Origin: Paractinoplanes deccanensis
GTDB taxonomy: Bacteria > Actinomycetota > Actinomycetes > Mycobacteriales > Micromonosporaceae
Assembly (NCBI RefSeq): GCF_016862115.1
Contig: NZ_BOMI01000087.1
Location: 1-64,000, forward strand
Direction: 5' to 3'
Length of the DNA stretch: 64,000 nt
Positions 8,047 through 16,333 of this stretch are shown piece after piece. The first letter of the stretch is position 1, and every line of letters starts with the position of its first letter. The notes beneath the pieces are model-generated. The model was not told the DNA's origin. It did no database searches and saw only the letters and a program-made list of their open reading frames with translations. Made by a program: the position numbers and the translations under genes.

Positions 8047-8650
8047 CCAGCGACGCCGCGGCCAGCGCGTCCTCGGCCGGCGGATAGACGCCGTGCGGGA
8101 CGGCGATCACCGCGAGGCCGGCGGCGGCCGCCGAGCGCAGGCCGTTGCTGGAGTCCTCGATCGCCGCGCAGACCGCCGGGGCGACGCCCAGCTTGTCGGC
8201 GACGGCGAGGTAGACGTCGGGGGCCGGCTTGCCGCGCGGCACCTCCTCGGTCGAGAGCGTGACCTGGAACGCGCCGGTGAGCCCCGCCGTGGCCAGCACC
8301 TGGTCGATCAGCACGCGGGCCGACGAGCTGGCCAGCCCGAGCGTGAAGCGCTCCCCCAGGCGGCGGACCGTCTCCACCGCCCCGGGGATGAGCGGCAGAT
8401 CGGACTTGTAGCGCTCGGCCATCTGCCCGAGCACGTCGGCGGCGACCTCCGCGGCCGTACGGGGAACGCCGACCTCGTCGGCGAGGTGGGCCGACCACTC
8501 CCCCGTGCTCATGCCCATCATCCGGTCCTGGGTGTCGGGCAGGAAGGAGCGGCCGTACGAGGCCACGTACTGCCGGCGGACGTCCTCCCAGACCTCCTCG
8601 GTGTCGATGATGACGCCATCGAGGTCGAAGATCACGGCTTCGATGGTCAC
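7994..8650 (-). CDS. HAD-family phosphatase (beta-phosphoglucomutase-like)
   Basis: A 218-residue haloacid dehalogenase superfamily hydrolase. Motif I 'IFDLDGVIIDTE' gives the nucleophile and acid Asp pair; motif II is 'ASSS' (about residue 107); motif III Lys is in 'VPRGKPAPDVYL'; motif IV is 'AIEDSSNGLRSA'. The helical cap after motif I makes it a subclass I sugar-phosphate phosphatase/mutase. The GTG start at 8650 overlaps the TGA of the upstream LLM gene (GTGA), so it is translationally coupled. Its 3' end overlaps the convergent monooxygenase by 53 bp. Confidence 0.87.
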   Translation of the reverse strand: MTIEAVIFDLDGVIIDTEEVWEDVRRQYVASYGRSFLPDTQDRMMGMSTGEWSAHLADEVGVPRTAAEVAADVLGQMAERYKSDLPLIPGAVETVRRLGERFTLGLASSSARVLIDQVLATAGLTGAFQVTLSTEEVPRGKPAPDVYLAVADKLGVAPAVCAAIEDSSNGLRSAAAAGLAVIAVPHGVYPPAEDALAAASLVIDRIADLTPEEVAALR

Positions 8651-9519
8651 AGCGCCTCCGCGGCGGGCACGATCTCGTTGGCGAAGATCTCGAACTGCTT
8701 GGTGTCCCACGCGTTGCGCAGGCTGCCGTGGCCCACCTCGAAGCCCATCGCGGCGAGCCGGCGCAGCGTCGCGATGATGTCGCCGACGTTCTCGCCCTTC
8801 TCGCCGAGGTCGAAGTTGACCACCACGGTCTTCTGGATCTCGTCGTAGTCGCGGCCCACGTCCTCGCAGTGCTGCTTGAGCACGTCGAGCTTGTGCTGCA
8901 GCTGCGGCCCGCCGAAGAGGTTGCAGGCGTCCGCGTACTGGGCGACCAGGCGCAGCGTCTTCTTCTCGCCGCCGCCACCGATCAGGATCGGCGGGTGCGG
9001 CCGGCTCAGCGGCCGCGGCGCGTTGAGCGGCCGGCCGAGCCGGTAGTGGGTGCCCTCGAACGGCGTCTCGTCGCCGTGGAACATCTGCCGGCAGATCTTG
9101 AGCGCCTCCTCGAGCCGCTCGAACCGCTCCTTCGTGGGCGGGAAGAGCAGGCCGAGGCCGCGCGACTCCTCCTCGTTCCAGGCGGCGCCGAGGCCCAGGA
9201 TCGCCCGGCCGCCGGAGAGCACGTCGAGCGTGGTCACGGCCTTGGCCAGCAGGCCCGGCTCGCGATAGACGACGCCGGTCACCAGGGTCAGCAGCTTGGC
9301 CCGCTTGGTGTGGGCGGCGAGGAAGCCCAGGGTGGTGTAGGCCTCGAGCATGTCCCACTCGGCGGGGCCGATCGCCTGGATCTGCCACAGGTGGTCCATC
9401 ACACTGATCCGCTCGAAGCCCGCCTCGTCGGCCGCGGAGGCGATGTCGGCGAGCACGGGCGCCAGCCGCGCCGGGCCCTCCGGCCACGTGAAGTTCGAGA
9501 TGTGCAGGCCAAGTCTCAC
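8647..9519 (-). CDS. LLM-class F420-dependent oxidoreductase
   Basis: A 290-residue luciferase-like TIM-barrel protein. 'VRLGLHISNFTWP', 'ISVMDHLWQI', 'LGLGAAWNEEESRGLG', 'RFERLEEALKICRQMF' and 'HPPILIGGGGEKKTLRL' follow the order typical of actinobacterial F420-dependent enzymes with unassigned substrates. GTG 9519 with GGGGAAC upstream was chosen because homologous-looking sequence starts there; the longer frame adds a Pro/Arg-rich leader. It forms a two-gene operon with the HAD phosphatase through a 4-base overlap. Confidence 0.87.
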   Translation of the reverse strand: MRLGLHISNFTWPEGPARLAPVLADIASAADEAGFERISVMDHLWQIQAIGPAEWDMLEAYTTLGFLAAHTKRAKLLTLVTGVVYREPGLLAKAVTTLDVLSGGRAILGLGAAWNEEESRGLGLLFPPTKERFERLEEALKICRQMFHGDETPFEGTHYRLGRPLNAPRPLSRPHPPILIGGGGEKKTLRLVAQYADACNLFGGPQLQHKLDVLKQHCEDVGRDYDEIQKTVVVNFDLGEKGENVGDIIATLRRLAAMGFEVGHGSLRNAWDTKQFEIFANEIVPAAEAL

Positions 9520-9668
9520 GGCGGTTCCCCTTCGCAAGCAGCGCTTCGGCGGACATTCAAACCCTAACCACCTTCCTTGTACGGAGGGTGGCCGCGGCCC
9601 GATCTCGCCGGCGCGCACGGCGGCGGGTTCCAGCCGCAGGAACGATCTTCATCGACCGTTCCGACGAG

Positions 9669-9696
9669 TTGCTGACCGGTTGCCGGCCGGTAGCTT
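9669..9696 (+). promoter_or_regulatory. Probable sigma70-type promoter of the glycosyltransferase
   Basis: TTGCTG (9669-9674), a 16-base spacer and TAGCTT (9691-9696) lie about 33 bases upstream of the ATG at 9730. A GAGGAG ribosome site lies between them. Confidence 0.45.
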
Positions 9697-9729
9697 CGAT
9701 GATCAGAAACAAGTTTGAGGAGCACCGCC

Positions 9730-11124
9730 ATGCTTCCTTCGCCGCCCTCCGCAGCGACGAACAGCGTCCGCACGTCGTCACCCTCGGTGAGCGTCGTGCT
9801 GCCCGTCCGGGATCCCGCGGGCCTTCCGCTGACGCTGCGCAGGCTGCCACCGGTCGACGAGGTCGTCATCGTGGCCGAGGGACGCGCCGCCGCCGCGGCC
9901 CGGTCCGCCCGCCCCGGCGCCGTCGTGATCGCGCCGACGCGGCCCGGCCCCGGCAACGCGCTCGCCACGGGTCTCGCGGCGGCCCGCGGCGACGTGGTCG
10001 TCGTGCTCAACGGCGACGGCTCCACCGACCCGGCCGAGATCCCCCGCTTCGTGGACACGCTGGTCGCCGGCGCCGACCTGGCGCTGGGCTCGCGTTACAC
10101 ACCGGGCGGCCGCGACCTCACCGGCAGCCGGTGGCGCCGCTGGGCCGACCTGATCCTCATCTGGGTCGTGAACGTGCTGCTCGGCACGCGCCGCACCGAC
10201 CCCGGCTTCGGCTATACCGCGTTCTGGCGGGACACGCTGGCGCACCTGGACCTGCCCGACCCGGCCGTGCGGGCCGGCGCCTCCTGGGGCGAGGGCCCCG
10301 AGATCGGCCCGCTGCTGGCGATCCGGCCGGTGCTGCGCGGCCTGCGGGTGGCCGAGATCCCGTGCGTGGCGTTCCCGCCGATCCGCCGGGCGCGGCGCGA
10401 GGATCGTCCCCGCCTGCGGCACTGGCTGCGGGCCGCGCTGCGTGAGCGCGGCGACCGCCGCTCGTACACACCGCCGCCGATCGTCGCGCCGGCCCCGCGC
10501 GTGCGGCACATCGACGCGGGCAACGGCCCCGGCTACCGCCTGGAACAGACCGGCCCCGGCTACCGCATCACGCCCGAGCCCACACGCGGCCGCCACGCGG
10601 CGGACCCGGCGGCATCCGGGCGTCATGGAGTCGGCCCGTCGGCGGCCGGGAGCCGCGGGACCGGCCCGTCAGCAGCGGGGACTCGCGGGACCGGCGCGGC
10701 GGCGGCCGGGCGTTTCGGGCCGCGGGCGGCGAGCGAGCGCACCACCGCCGACGTCTGGCGCCAGGCGGACCGCCGGCAGCCCGGCGAGCCGATCTGGGGC
10801 CCGCCGCACCGCACCGCGGCCCCCACGCGCGACCTGTGGCGCGAGCGCCGCACCCGGGCCCACCGCAGCCCCAACCAGCCCCCCGCGCCGCTGCCGGCCG
10901 CCCACCCGGAGCCGCTCTTCGGCCCGGACGTGCAGCCCCGCACCGCCGAGGACGCCTGGCTGCCGCTCCCCCGCGCCCCCAGGCAGCCGGGCGAGGTGGG
11001 AGCGCGCCGCCGGCGGATCACCGGCGGCCGCCAGTCGCAGCCCGACCTGCGCGTCATCAACGGCGAGGGCAACGACACGACCGGCGGCCGCCGCGGCCGG
11101 CTCCGCTCGGTCAAGAAGCCGTAG
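9730..11124 (+). CDS. Family 2 glycosyltransferase with disordered C-terminal tail
   Basis: The first 230 residues are a GT-A glycosyltransferase: 'SVVLPVRDPAG', 'RPGPGNALATGLAAARGDVVVVLNGDGSTDP' (NGDGS takes the DxD-like place) and 'LGSRYTPGGRD', as in dolichol-phosphate-mannose-synthase-like enzymes. One hydrophobic stretch, 'ADLILIWVVNVLLG', may contact the membrane. The remaining 230 residues are low-complexity Arg/Pro/Gly with internal repeats (GPGYR twice; GTGPSAAG-like repeats), probably unstructured. ATG 9730 follows GAGGAG. It ends three bases from the stop of the convergent fgd gene. Confidence 0.8.
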   Translation: MLPSPPSAATNSVRTSSPSVSVVLPVRDPAGLPLTLRRLPPVDEVVIVAEGRAAAAARSARPGAVVIAPTRPGPGNALATGLAAARGDVVVVLNGDGSTDPAEIPRFVDTLVAGADLALGSRYTPGGRDLTGSRWRRWADLILIWVVNVLLGTRRTDPGFGYTAFWRDTLAHLDLPDPAVRAGASWGEGPEIGPLLAIRPVLRGLRVAEIPCVAFPPIRRARREDRPRLRHWLRAALRERGDRRSYTPPPIVAPAPRVRHIDAGNGPGYRLEQTGPGYRITPEPTRGRHAADPAASGRHGVGPSAAGSRGTGPSAAGTRGTGAAAAGRFGPRAASERTTADVWRQADRRQPGEPIWGPPHRTAAPTRDLWRERRTRAHRSPNQPPAPLPAAHPEPLFGPDVQPRTAEDAWLPLPRAPRQPGEVGARRRRITGGRQSQPDLRVINGEGNDTTGGRRGRLRSVKKP

Positions 11125-11127
11125 TGC

Positions 11128-12129
11128 CTAGGAGACCCGGGAGCGCAGCTGCGGGAGGATCCTCTCGCTGTAGAGGCGCAGGAAGCGCTCCTGGTCGGGG
11201 CCCGGGGCGTGGAAGACCAGGTGCTTGAAGCCCATGTCGAGGTATCCGGCGATCTTTTCCGCGTGCTCGTCGTGGTCGGACGAGACGATCCAGCGGGTGG
11301 CCGTGCGCTCGACCGGCAGCGCGTCGGCCCGGCGCTGCATCTCGATCGGGTCCTCGACGCCGGTCTTCTCGTCGGGCGTGAGCGCCAGCGCGCCCCAGTG
11401 GCGGGTGTCCTGGCGCGCCTTCTCGTGGTCGTCGTCGAACGAGACCTTGACCTCGATCAGCAGGTCCAGGTCGTCGATCTTGCGGCTCGCCTTCTCGGCG
11501 CCCTCGCGCACGGCCGGCAGCAGCGTGTCGGTGTAGAGCTCGCGCCCCTTGCCGCTGGTGGTGATGAAGCCGTCGGCGATGCGGCCGGCCAGGCGGGTGG
11601 CGGACGGGCCCGAGGCGCCGATGTAGACCGGCACCGGGATCTCGGGCTTGTCGTAGATGGTCGCGTTCTCGGTCCGGTAGTACTGGCCCTCGAACGTCAC
11701 CCGGTCCTCGCGCCACAGCCGCTGGATGAGCTGCACGGCCTCCTTGAGGCGGGCGAAGCGCTCCTTGCCGTCGGGCCACGGGATGCCCAGCGGCACCTCG
11801 TTGAGCGACTCACCCGAGCCCACACCGAGCACCACCCGCTCGGGCGCGAGGCAACCCAGCGTGGCGAAGGCCTGCGCCACCACGGCGGGGTGGTAGCGGA
11901 ACGACGGCGTCAGCACGCTGGTGCCGATCAGCACCCGCTCGGTCCGGGCGGCGAGCGCGCCCAGCCAGGGCAGCGCCGCCGGGGCGTGGCCGCCGTCGTG
12001 CCGCCAGGGCTGGAGATGGTCGCTGACGAAGACGGAGTCGAAGCCGAGCTCCTCGGCCAGCACGCCGTACCGGAGCAGTTCCGCCGGCGGGAACTGCTCC
12101 GCCGAAGCCTTGTACCCGAACCGAATCAT
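11128..12129 (-). CDS. fgd: F420-dependent glucose-6-phosphate dehydrogenase
   Basis: Oxidises glucose 6-phosphate to 6-phosphogluconolactone while reducing coenzyme F420, feeding the cell's F420H2-dependent reductases. The 333-residue product follows mycobacterial Fgd1 closely from the start: 'GYKASAEQFPP', 'VSDHLQPWRHDGGHAP', 'GTSVLTPSFRYHPAVVAQAFAT' and 'LGVGSGESLNE'. His38, Trp42 and Glu107 correspond to the catalytic His40, Trp44 and Glu109 of Fgd1. ATG 12129 sits at the usual family start. It lies only 10 bases downstream of the sigma factor-glycosidase fusion in the same direction, so the two are probably co-transcribed, an unusual partnership. Confidence 0.92.
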   Translation of the reverse strand: MIRFGYKASAEQFPPAELLRYGVLAEELGFDSVFVSDHLQPWRHDGGHAPAALPWLGALAARTERVLIGTSVLTPSFRYHPAVVAQAFATLGCLAPERVVLGVGSGESLNEVPLGIPWPDGKERFARLKEAVQLIQRLWREDRVTFEGQYYRTENATIYDKPEIPVPVYIGASGPSATRLAGRIADGFITTSGKGRELYTDTLLPAVREGAEKASRKIDDLDLLIEVKVSFDDDHEKARQDTRHWGALALTPDEKTGVEDPIEMQRRADALPVERTATRWIVSSDHDEHAEKIAGYLDMGFKHLVFHAPGPDQERFLRLYSERILPQLRSRVS

Positions 12130-12139
12130 GCTCACGACC

Positions 12140-13981
12140 TTAGCCCGCCGCCTTGTACGCCTCACCGGCCTCCGTGGGACTGTCGCCGTCGGCGTAGAGC
12201 CCGAAGTCGGCGCTGTCGCCGACCGCGGGCAGGCCGAACCACGCGTACCGCTCCAGCCACGAGCGGTTCTCCAGGCCCTTGGTGGCGCCCTCGATGAAGG
12301 TGACCAGCTGGGCCTGGGTCGGGTATTTCGGGGTGCCGGAGAAGTTCATCAGGCCGAACTCGGTGACCCAGATCGGCTTGCCGTAGCGCTTGTGCACGGC
12401 GTCGACGTAGCCCAGGAACTGGCCGACCGCGGCGGAGCTGAAGTCGGAGCCGTACCAGTGCAGGGTGATGAAGTCGACGCGGTAGCCCTTGTCCTTAGCG
12501 CCCGTCATGAAGCGGTCGAGCCATCCGCCCGGTGTGTCACCGCCGTACGCCACCGAGGGGCTGCCCAGGCGCATGCCGGTCGCCTCGAGGCGCGGCCACG
12601 CGGCCAGCGCGTCCTCGACGGTCATGTTGGCCTGGCCGCCCATGTCGGGCTCGTTGAAGGCCAGCAGGACGTCGCCCTCCTTCTGGACCTGGGTCAGGGT
12701 GGCGTCGGTGACGTTGGCCTTGCCCCAGACCATCGGGACGAACTCGACGCCGGCCGGGCCGGGGATGTCGTTGTTGTCCGGGCCCCAGTCGTAGTACCAG
12801 CCCGCGCCGACGTCGGCGAGCGCCGCCTTGGACCCGGTGAACTTCCAGACGCCGACGCCCTTCTTGTTGCTCTCCTTGGCCGGGACCACGATCGGCGCGG
12901 CGCTGGCCGGCGTGGCCGGCGGCGTCGTCCTGGACGGGGTGGGCGACGGCTTGGCGGACGTCTTGGACGGGCTCGGTGGCGCCGGCCGCGTCGTCGTGGG
13001 CGCCGGCGCGGGGGCGGCCACCGCCGCGGTGGCGACAGTGGGCGGGTCGGGCTGCTGGGTGACCACGACGGCGACGCCGCCACCGACGACCGCCGTGGTG
13101 GCCAGGGCCGCGGTCAGCACCTTGTGGGACAGGCCGAGGCCGACCTTGGCCGCGGCGTGCGACCCCGCGCCGATCTTGACGGCTCCGGCGCCCGCCGCCC
13201 CGCCAAGGCTCACGCCCTTGCCGACCAGGGTCGCCGGCAGCGGCACGAGGGCCATGCCGGCCAGCAGCCGCTCGGCCGCGACCAGCCCGTTCCACGAGGG
13301 TGAGCAGTGCCGGCACTCGCGGGTGTGCCGGGCGATCCGCTTGCGCCACAGCGCGCTCGGGCGGCCGTCCCACTCGGCCGTGACCGCCCGGAGGTCGGGG
13401 CAGGGCGGCGTGGCGGCGAGCGCGCGCACCACCACCCGGGCGGTCTCGAGCTGGCCCTTCATCCGCTGGATGCGCACCGCGGCGTGCTGGCGGGTGACGT
13501 CGGTGGCGGCGACGATCTCGTCGCGGGTCAGCTCGCCGGAGGCCTCGAGCCACCAGAGCGAGAGCAGCTCGCGGTTGTCCTCGTCGAGCCAGCGGGTCGC
13601 CTCGGCGGTCTCGCGGCGCTGGCCGGAGAGCTCGAGGCGGGTGATCGCCAGGTCGGTGAAGTCGGCGCCCGGGTCGCGCAGGTCCTCGTGCAGCAGCGGC
13701 TCGGGCGCCCCGCGGCGCGCCCGGAACCGCTCGCGCACCTGGCGCACGGTGATCGCGACGAGCCAGGACCGGAACGCCTCGGGCTCGCGCAGGTCGCCGA
13801 GGTTGCGCAGCACCCGCAGCATCACGTCCTGCACGACGTCGTCGACGTCGGCGTGACCCTCCAGCGCCCGCCCGACGATCGTGTAGACCAGCGGCAGGTA
13901 GCCGGCCACGAGCCGGTCGACCGCCGCCGGGTCGCCGGCGCGCGCGGCGATCACGGTCGCGATGTCGGGTTGGTCCGCCAT
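12140..13981 (-). CDS. ECF sigma factor fused to zinc motif, membrane helix and GH128-like glycosidase domain
   Basis: A 613-residue chimera. Residues 1-190 are an ECF sigma factor: region 2 around 'HADVDDVVQDVMLRVLRN' and region 4 around 'LTRDEIVAATDVTRQHAAVRIQ'. Then comes a zinc-binding motif H219-x3-C223-x2-C226 of the kind found in anti-sigma factors, a membrane helix (about 288-307), a Pro/Thr/Ser linker (310-370), and a glycosyl hydrolase catalytic core of the Asl1/GH128 type (375-613). That domain has its glutamates in 'LLAFNEPDM' (E444) and 'PIWVTEFG' (E541). The topology places the sigma part inside and the hydrolase outside. ATG 13981 follows AAGGGA. fgd starts 10 bases downstream. 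The likely role, sensing or trimming extracellular beta-glucan or wall material and signalling to transcription, is an inference. Confidence 0.88.
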   Translation of the reverse strand: MADQPDIATVIAARAGDPAAVDRLVAGYLPLVYTIVGRALEGHADVDDVVQDVMLRVLRNLGDLREPEAFRSWLVAITVRQVRERFRARRGAPEPLLHEDLRDPGADFTDLAITRLELSGQRRETAEATRWLDEDNRELLSLWWLEASGELTRDEIVAATDVTRQHAAVRIQRMKGQLETARVVVRALAATPPCPDLRAVTAEWDGRPSALWRKRIARHTRECRHCSPSWNGLVAAERLLAGMALVPLPATLVGKGVSLGGAAGAGAVKIGAGSHAAAKVGLGLSHKVLTAALATTAVVGGGVAVVVTQQPDPPTVATAAVAAPAPAPTTTRPAPPSPSKTSAKPSPTPSRTTPPATPASAAPIVVPAKESNKKGVGVWKFTGSKAALADVGAGWYYDWGPDNNDIPGPAGVEFVPMVWGKANVTDATLTQVQKEGDVLLAFNEPDMGGQANMTVEDALAAWPRLEATGMRLGSPSVAYGGDTPGGWLDRFMTGAKDKGYRVDFITLHWYGSDFSSAAVGQFLGYVDAVHKRYGKPIWVTEFGLMNFSGTPKYPTQAQLVTFIEGATKGLENRSWLERYAWFGLPAVGDSADFGLYADGDSPTEAGEAYKAAG

Positions 13982-14125
13982 GGTCCCTTGCCTCTCGTCG
14001 AGCGTCGCTACGGAAGGGGAGACGCCCGGGCCTTCCTGGGATAACACGTTTTTGGCAGCCCATCGGATGAGCCGTTGTCGCGGCGCGGACGATTAACGAC
14101 CGCGCGCACCGGGAAACCAAAGCAC

Positions 14126-14518
14126 ATGCGTATGACAGTCCGGCTGGCCCTGCCCCGTGAGGCGGGCAGTGTGCCCGCCGTCCGCCGGCTGCTGCGCTCC
14201 GCCCTCGCCATCCTGCACGTCGACCGGCACGACTCCGACGATCTGGAGATCGCGATCACCGAGGCCTGCTCGAACGTGGTGCGGCACGCCAGCGGCGCGG
14301 ACACCTTCGAGGTCTGCCTCGACGTGGCCGACGATCGGTGCTCGATCGACGTCCGCGACGACGGCCCCGGTTTCGATCCGGACGCCTCGGACGCGCCGTC
14401 CTCGTCGAGCGAGCACGGCCGCGGCCTGATGCTGATCAAGGCGCTGGGGGAGAACGTGCGGATGCACTCCGTCCCGCGTCGCGGCAGCCTCATCCACTTC
14501 GAGAAGTCGTTCGCCTGA
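14126..14518 (+). CDS. RsbW-like anti-sigma/serine kinase ATPase
   Basis: A 130-residue GHKL-type ATPase of the RsbW/SpoIIAB class, which usually binds and inactivates a sigma factor or phosphorylates an anti-anti-sigma factor. The N box is 'AITEACSNVVRHA' (Glu/Asn), the G1 box 'VRDDGPGFDPD' and the G2 box 'HGRGLMLIKAL'. ATG 14126 opens directly on the first beta strand (MRMTVRLALP). The SpoIIE-like gene starts 93 bases downstream in the same direction, the common pairing of kinase and phosphatase in partner-switching modules. Confidence 0.85.
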   Translation: MRMTVRLALPREAGSVPAVRRLLRSALAILHVDRHDSDDLEIAITEACSNVVRHASGADTFEVCLDVADDRCSIDVRDDGPGFDPDASDAPSSSSEHGRGLMLIKALGENVRMHSVPRRGSLIHFEKSFA

Positions 14519-14611
14519 CCTCTTGTCACCCGGCCGCGGGCAAGCCCCTATCATGCTTGCTCTGTGGCAACTATTGCCATGATCTCCGGCACTCGCAGGA
14601 AGGACGATCGC

Positions 14612-15754
14612 GTGACCACCCGACCGGCGCCCGTCGGCTCGCTCCTGCGTGCGGCCCCGCCCGATCGACTTCCCGAGGTGGCCGCCGAGCACCTGCGCAC
14701 CCGATTCCCGCTCGCCGGCGCCGAGGTCTACCTCAGCGACCTGACCATGACCTCGCTCTGGCCGGTCCTCGACCCCGAGGGGCCCGCCGCCGGGCGGCTC
14801 GAGATGCGGGTCTTCGGCAGTCAGGAACCGCTCGTCGACGGCGGCTCCGCCGGCACCGATCGGGTGATGCTGCCGCTGACCGTGTGGGGCGACCGCCTCG
14901 GCGTGCTCCGGGTCGACCTGCGCGAGCCGGCCGGGCCCGACCGCGTGACCGAGCTGCGCTCGCTCGCCGACGAGCTCGCGCTCGCGCTGCGCGCCGCGCA
15001 CAACGACACCGACCGCTACTACCGGATCTCCCGGCGGCAGCGCCTCACCATGGCCGCCGAGCTCCAGTGGGCGCTGCTGCCCGGCCGCTCGCTGGACGGG
15101 GAGCGCTTCAAGCTCGCCGGGCAGCTCGAGCCCGCGTACGCGATGTACGGCGACCACTACGACTGGGCCGTCACCGGCGACCGGCTGACCCTGACCGTGC
15201 TCAACGGCCAGGGCGACGGCATCGAGGCCGCGCTGCTGACCACCGTCGCGGTCAACGCCATGCGCAACGCCCGCCGCTCCGGGGCGAACATCGTCGAGCA
15301 GGCCGAGCTCGCCTCCGACGCCGTCTACTCCCGCTACGGCGGCGCCTCCCACGTGGCCACCCTGCTGCTCGAGATCGACCTGAGCGACGGCTCGGTCGAG
15401 GCGGTCGACGCCGGCTCCCCGCGGGCCCTGATCGCGCACGAGGGCGACGTGCGCGCGGTCAGCCTCGAGCAGCAGCTGCCCCTGGGCATGTTCGGCGACG
15501 GCCGGTACGAGACGCAGAAGTTTCAGCTCCAGCCCGCCGACCGGCTGCTCGTGGTGAGCGACGGCGTGCACGCCGCCACGCCCGGTGGCCGCCCGCCGTA
15601 CGGTGCTTCCGCCCTGTTGAGCGCATTGCGCGGGACGCGACTGCAGCCGCCCGCCGAGGCGGTGGGTACCGTCATGAGAGCGCTGCGCGACTACCACGCG
15701 GGCGTCGAGCAGGACGACGACGCGGTCATCGTCTGCCTCGATTGGCTGCGATGA
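14612..15754 (+). CDS. SpoIIE/RsbU-like PP2C protein with an altered metal site
   Basis: 380 residues: an N-terminal GAF-like sensor region (about 1-125), then a PPM/SpoIIE phosphatase fold (145-380). In active members this dephosphorylates an anti-anti-sigma factor. The first metal Asp is kept (D181 in 'YGDHYDWAV') and the late motifs 'VVSDGVHAA' and 'QDDDAVIVCL' are present. The usual G-D-V-S-G-x-G motif reads 'VLNGQGDGIEAA', so the second metal Asp is Asn198. Activity is therefore uncertain. GTG 14612 follows AGGAAGGA. It presumably works with the RsbW-like protein just upstream. Confidence 0.8.
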   Translation: MTTRPAPVGSLLRAAPPDRLPEVAAEHLRTRFPLAGAEVYLSDLTMTSLWPVLDPEGPAAGRLEMRVFGSQEPLVDGGSAGTDRVMLPLTVWGDRLGVLRVDLREPAGPDRVTELRSLADELALALRAAHNDTDRYYRISRRQRLTMAAELQWALLPGRSLDGERFKLAGQLEPAYAMYGDHYDWAVTGDRLTLTVLNGQGDGIEAALLTTVAVNAMRNARRSGANIVEQAELASDAVYSRYGGASHVATLLLEIDLSDGSVEAVDAGSPRALIAHEGDVRAVSLEQQLPLGMFGDGRYETQKFQLQPADRLLVVSDGVHAATPGGRPPYGASALLSALRGTRLQPPAEAVGTVMRALRDYHAGVEQDDDAVIVCLDWLR

Positions 15755-15845
15755 CCGTCGCCGGACCGGCATGACTCGGCCGCGCGCGGGTAGTTGCGAA
15801 GGCGCGCGCCTGGCCGAGCAGTGAGACATAAACGAGGATAGACCG

Positions 15846-16319
15846 ATGGATCGGGACACCGACATCGCCGCGGCTGTCGAGTCGACGGTCGACTCCCTGG
15901 TGTCCGTCCTCGACACGGCCCGCCTGGCGCAGACCCCGGCGGTGCCGCCGGCCCAGCTGCGCGTGCTCGCCATCGTCGCCGCCAACCGGCAGACCAACAT
16001 GAGCCGCCTGGCCGAGACGCTCGACGTGGTGCCCTCCTCGGCGAGCCGCCTCTGCGACCGCCTCGAGGCGACCGGCCTGCTGCGCCGGGTGCCCGACCCG
16101 CGCGACCGCCGCGAGGTGCGGCTCATGCTCACCCCGGCCGCCCGCCGGCTCCTCGACCAGCTGCGCGAGCGCCGGCGGCAGGTGCTCGGCGACGTGCTCG
16201 ACCGGATGACCCCGACGGCCCGGCAGGAGCTGGTGCGGGCGCTGGAGGCCTTCGCCGAGGCCGCGCGGGACGACGAGGGCCCGGCGGGGGCGGCAGGCGC
16301 CGGCCTGCGCACGGCGTGA
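15846..16319 (+). CDS. MarR-family transcriptional regulator
   Basis: 157 residues with a winged helix: 'NMSRLAETLDVVPSSASRLCDRLEATGLLRRVPDPRDRREVRLMLT' is the recognition helix and wing of MarR proteins, with the conserved D-x-R-D/R-R wing. Flanking helices provide dimerisation. The ATG follows GAGGATAG. It lies 91 bases after the SpoIIE-like gene and 14 bases before an LLM oxidoreductase, so it may co-regulate that enzyme. Confidence 0.88.
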   Translation: MDRDTDIAAAVESTVDSLVSVLDTARLAQTPAVPPAQLRVLAIVAANRQTNMSRLAETLDVVPSSASRLCDRLEATGLLRRVPDPRDRREVRLMLTPAARRLLDQLRERRRQVLGDVLDRMTPTARQELVRALEAFAEAARDDEGPAGAAGAGLRTA

Positions 16320-16333
16320 GATAGCGTCGTCCG

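Noticed and set aside
7994..9556. One 520-residue protein joining the LLM and HAD regions
   Set aside because: The first part is a shifted frame of the LLM gene; the real LLM gene ends at 8647 and the HAD gene starts at GTG 8650.
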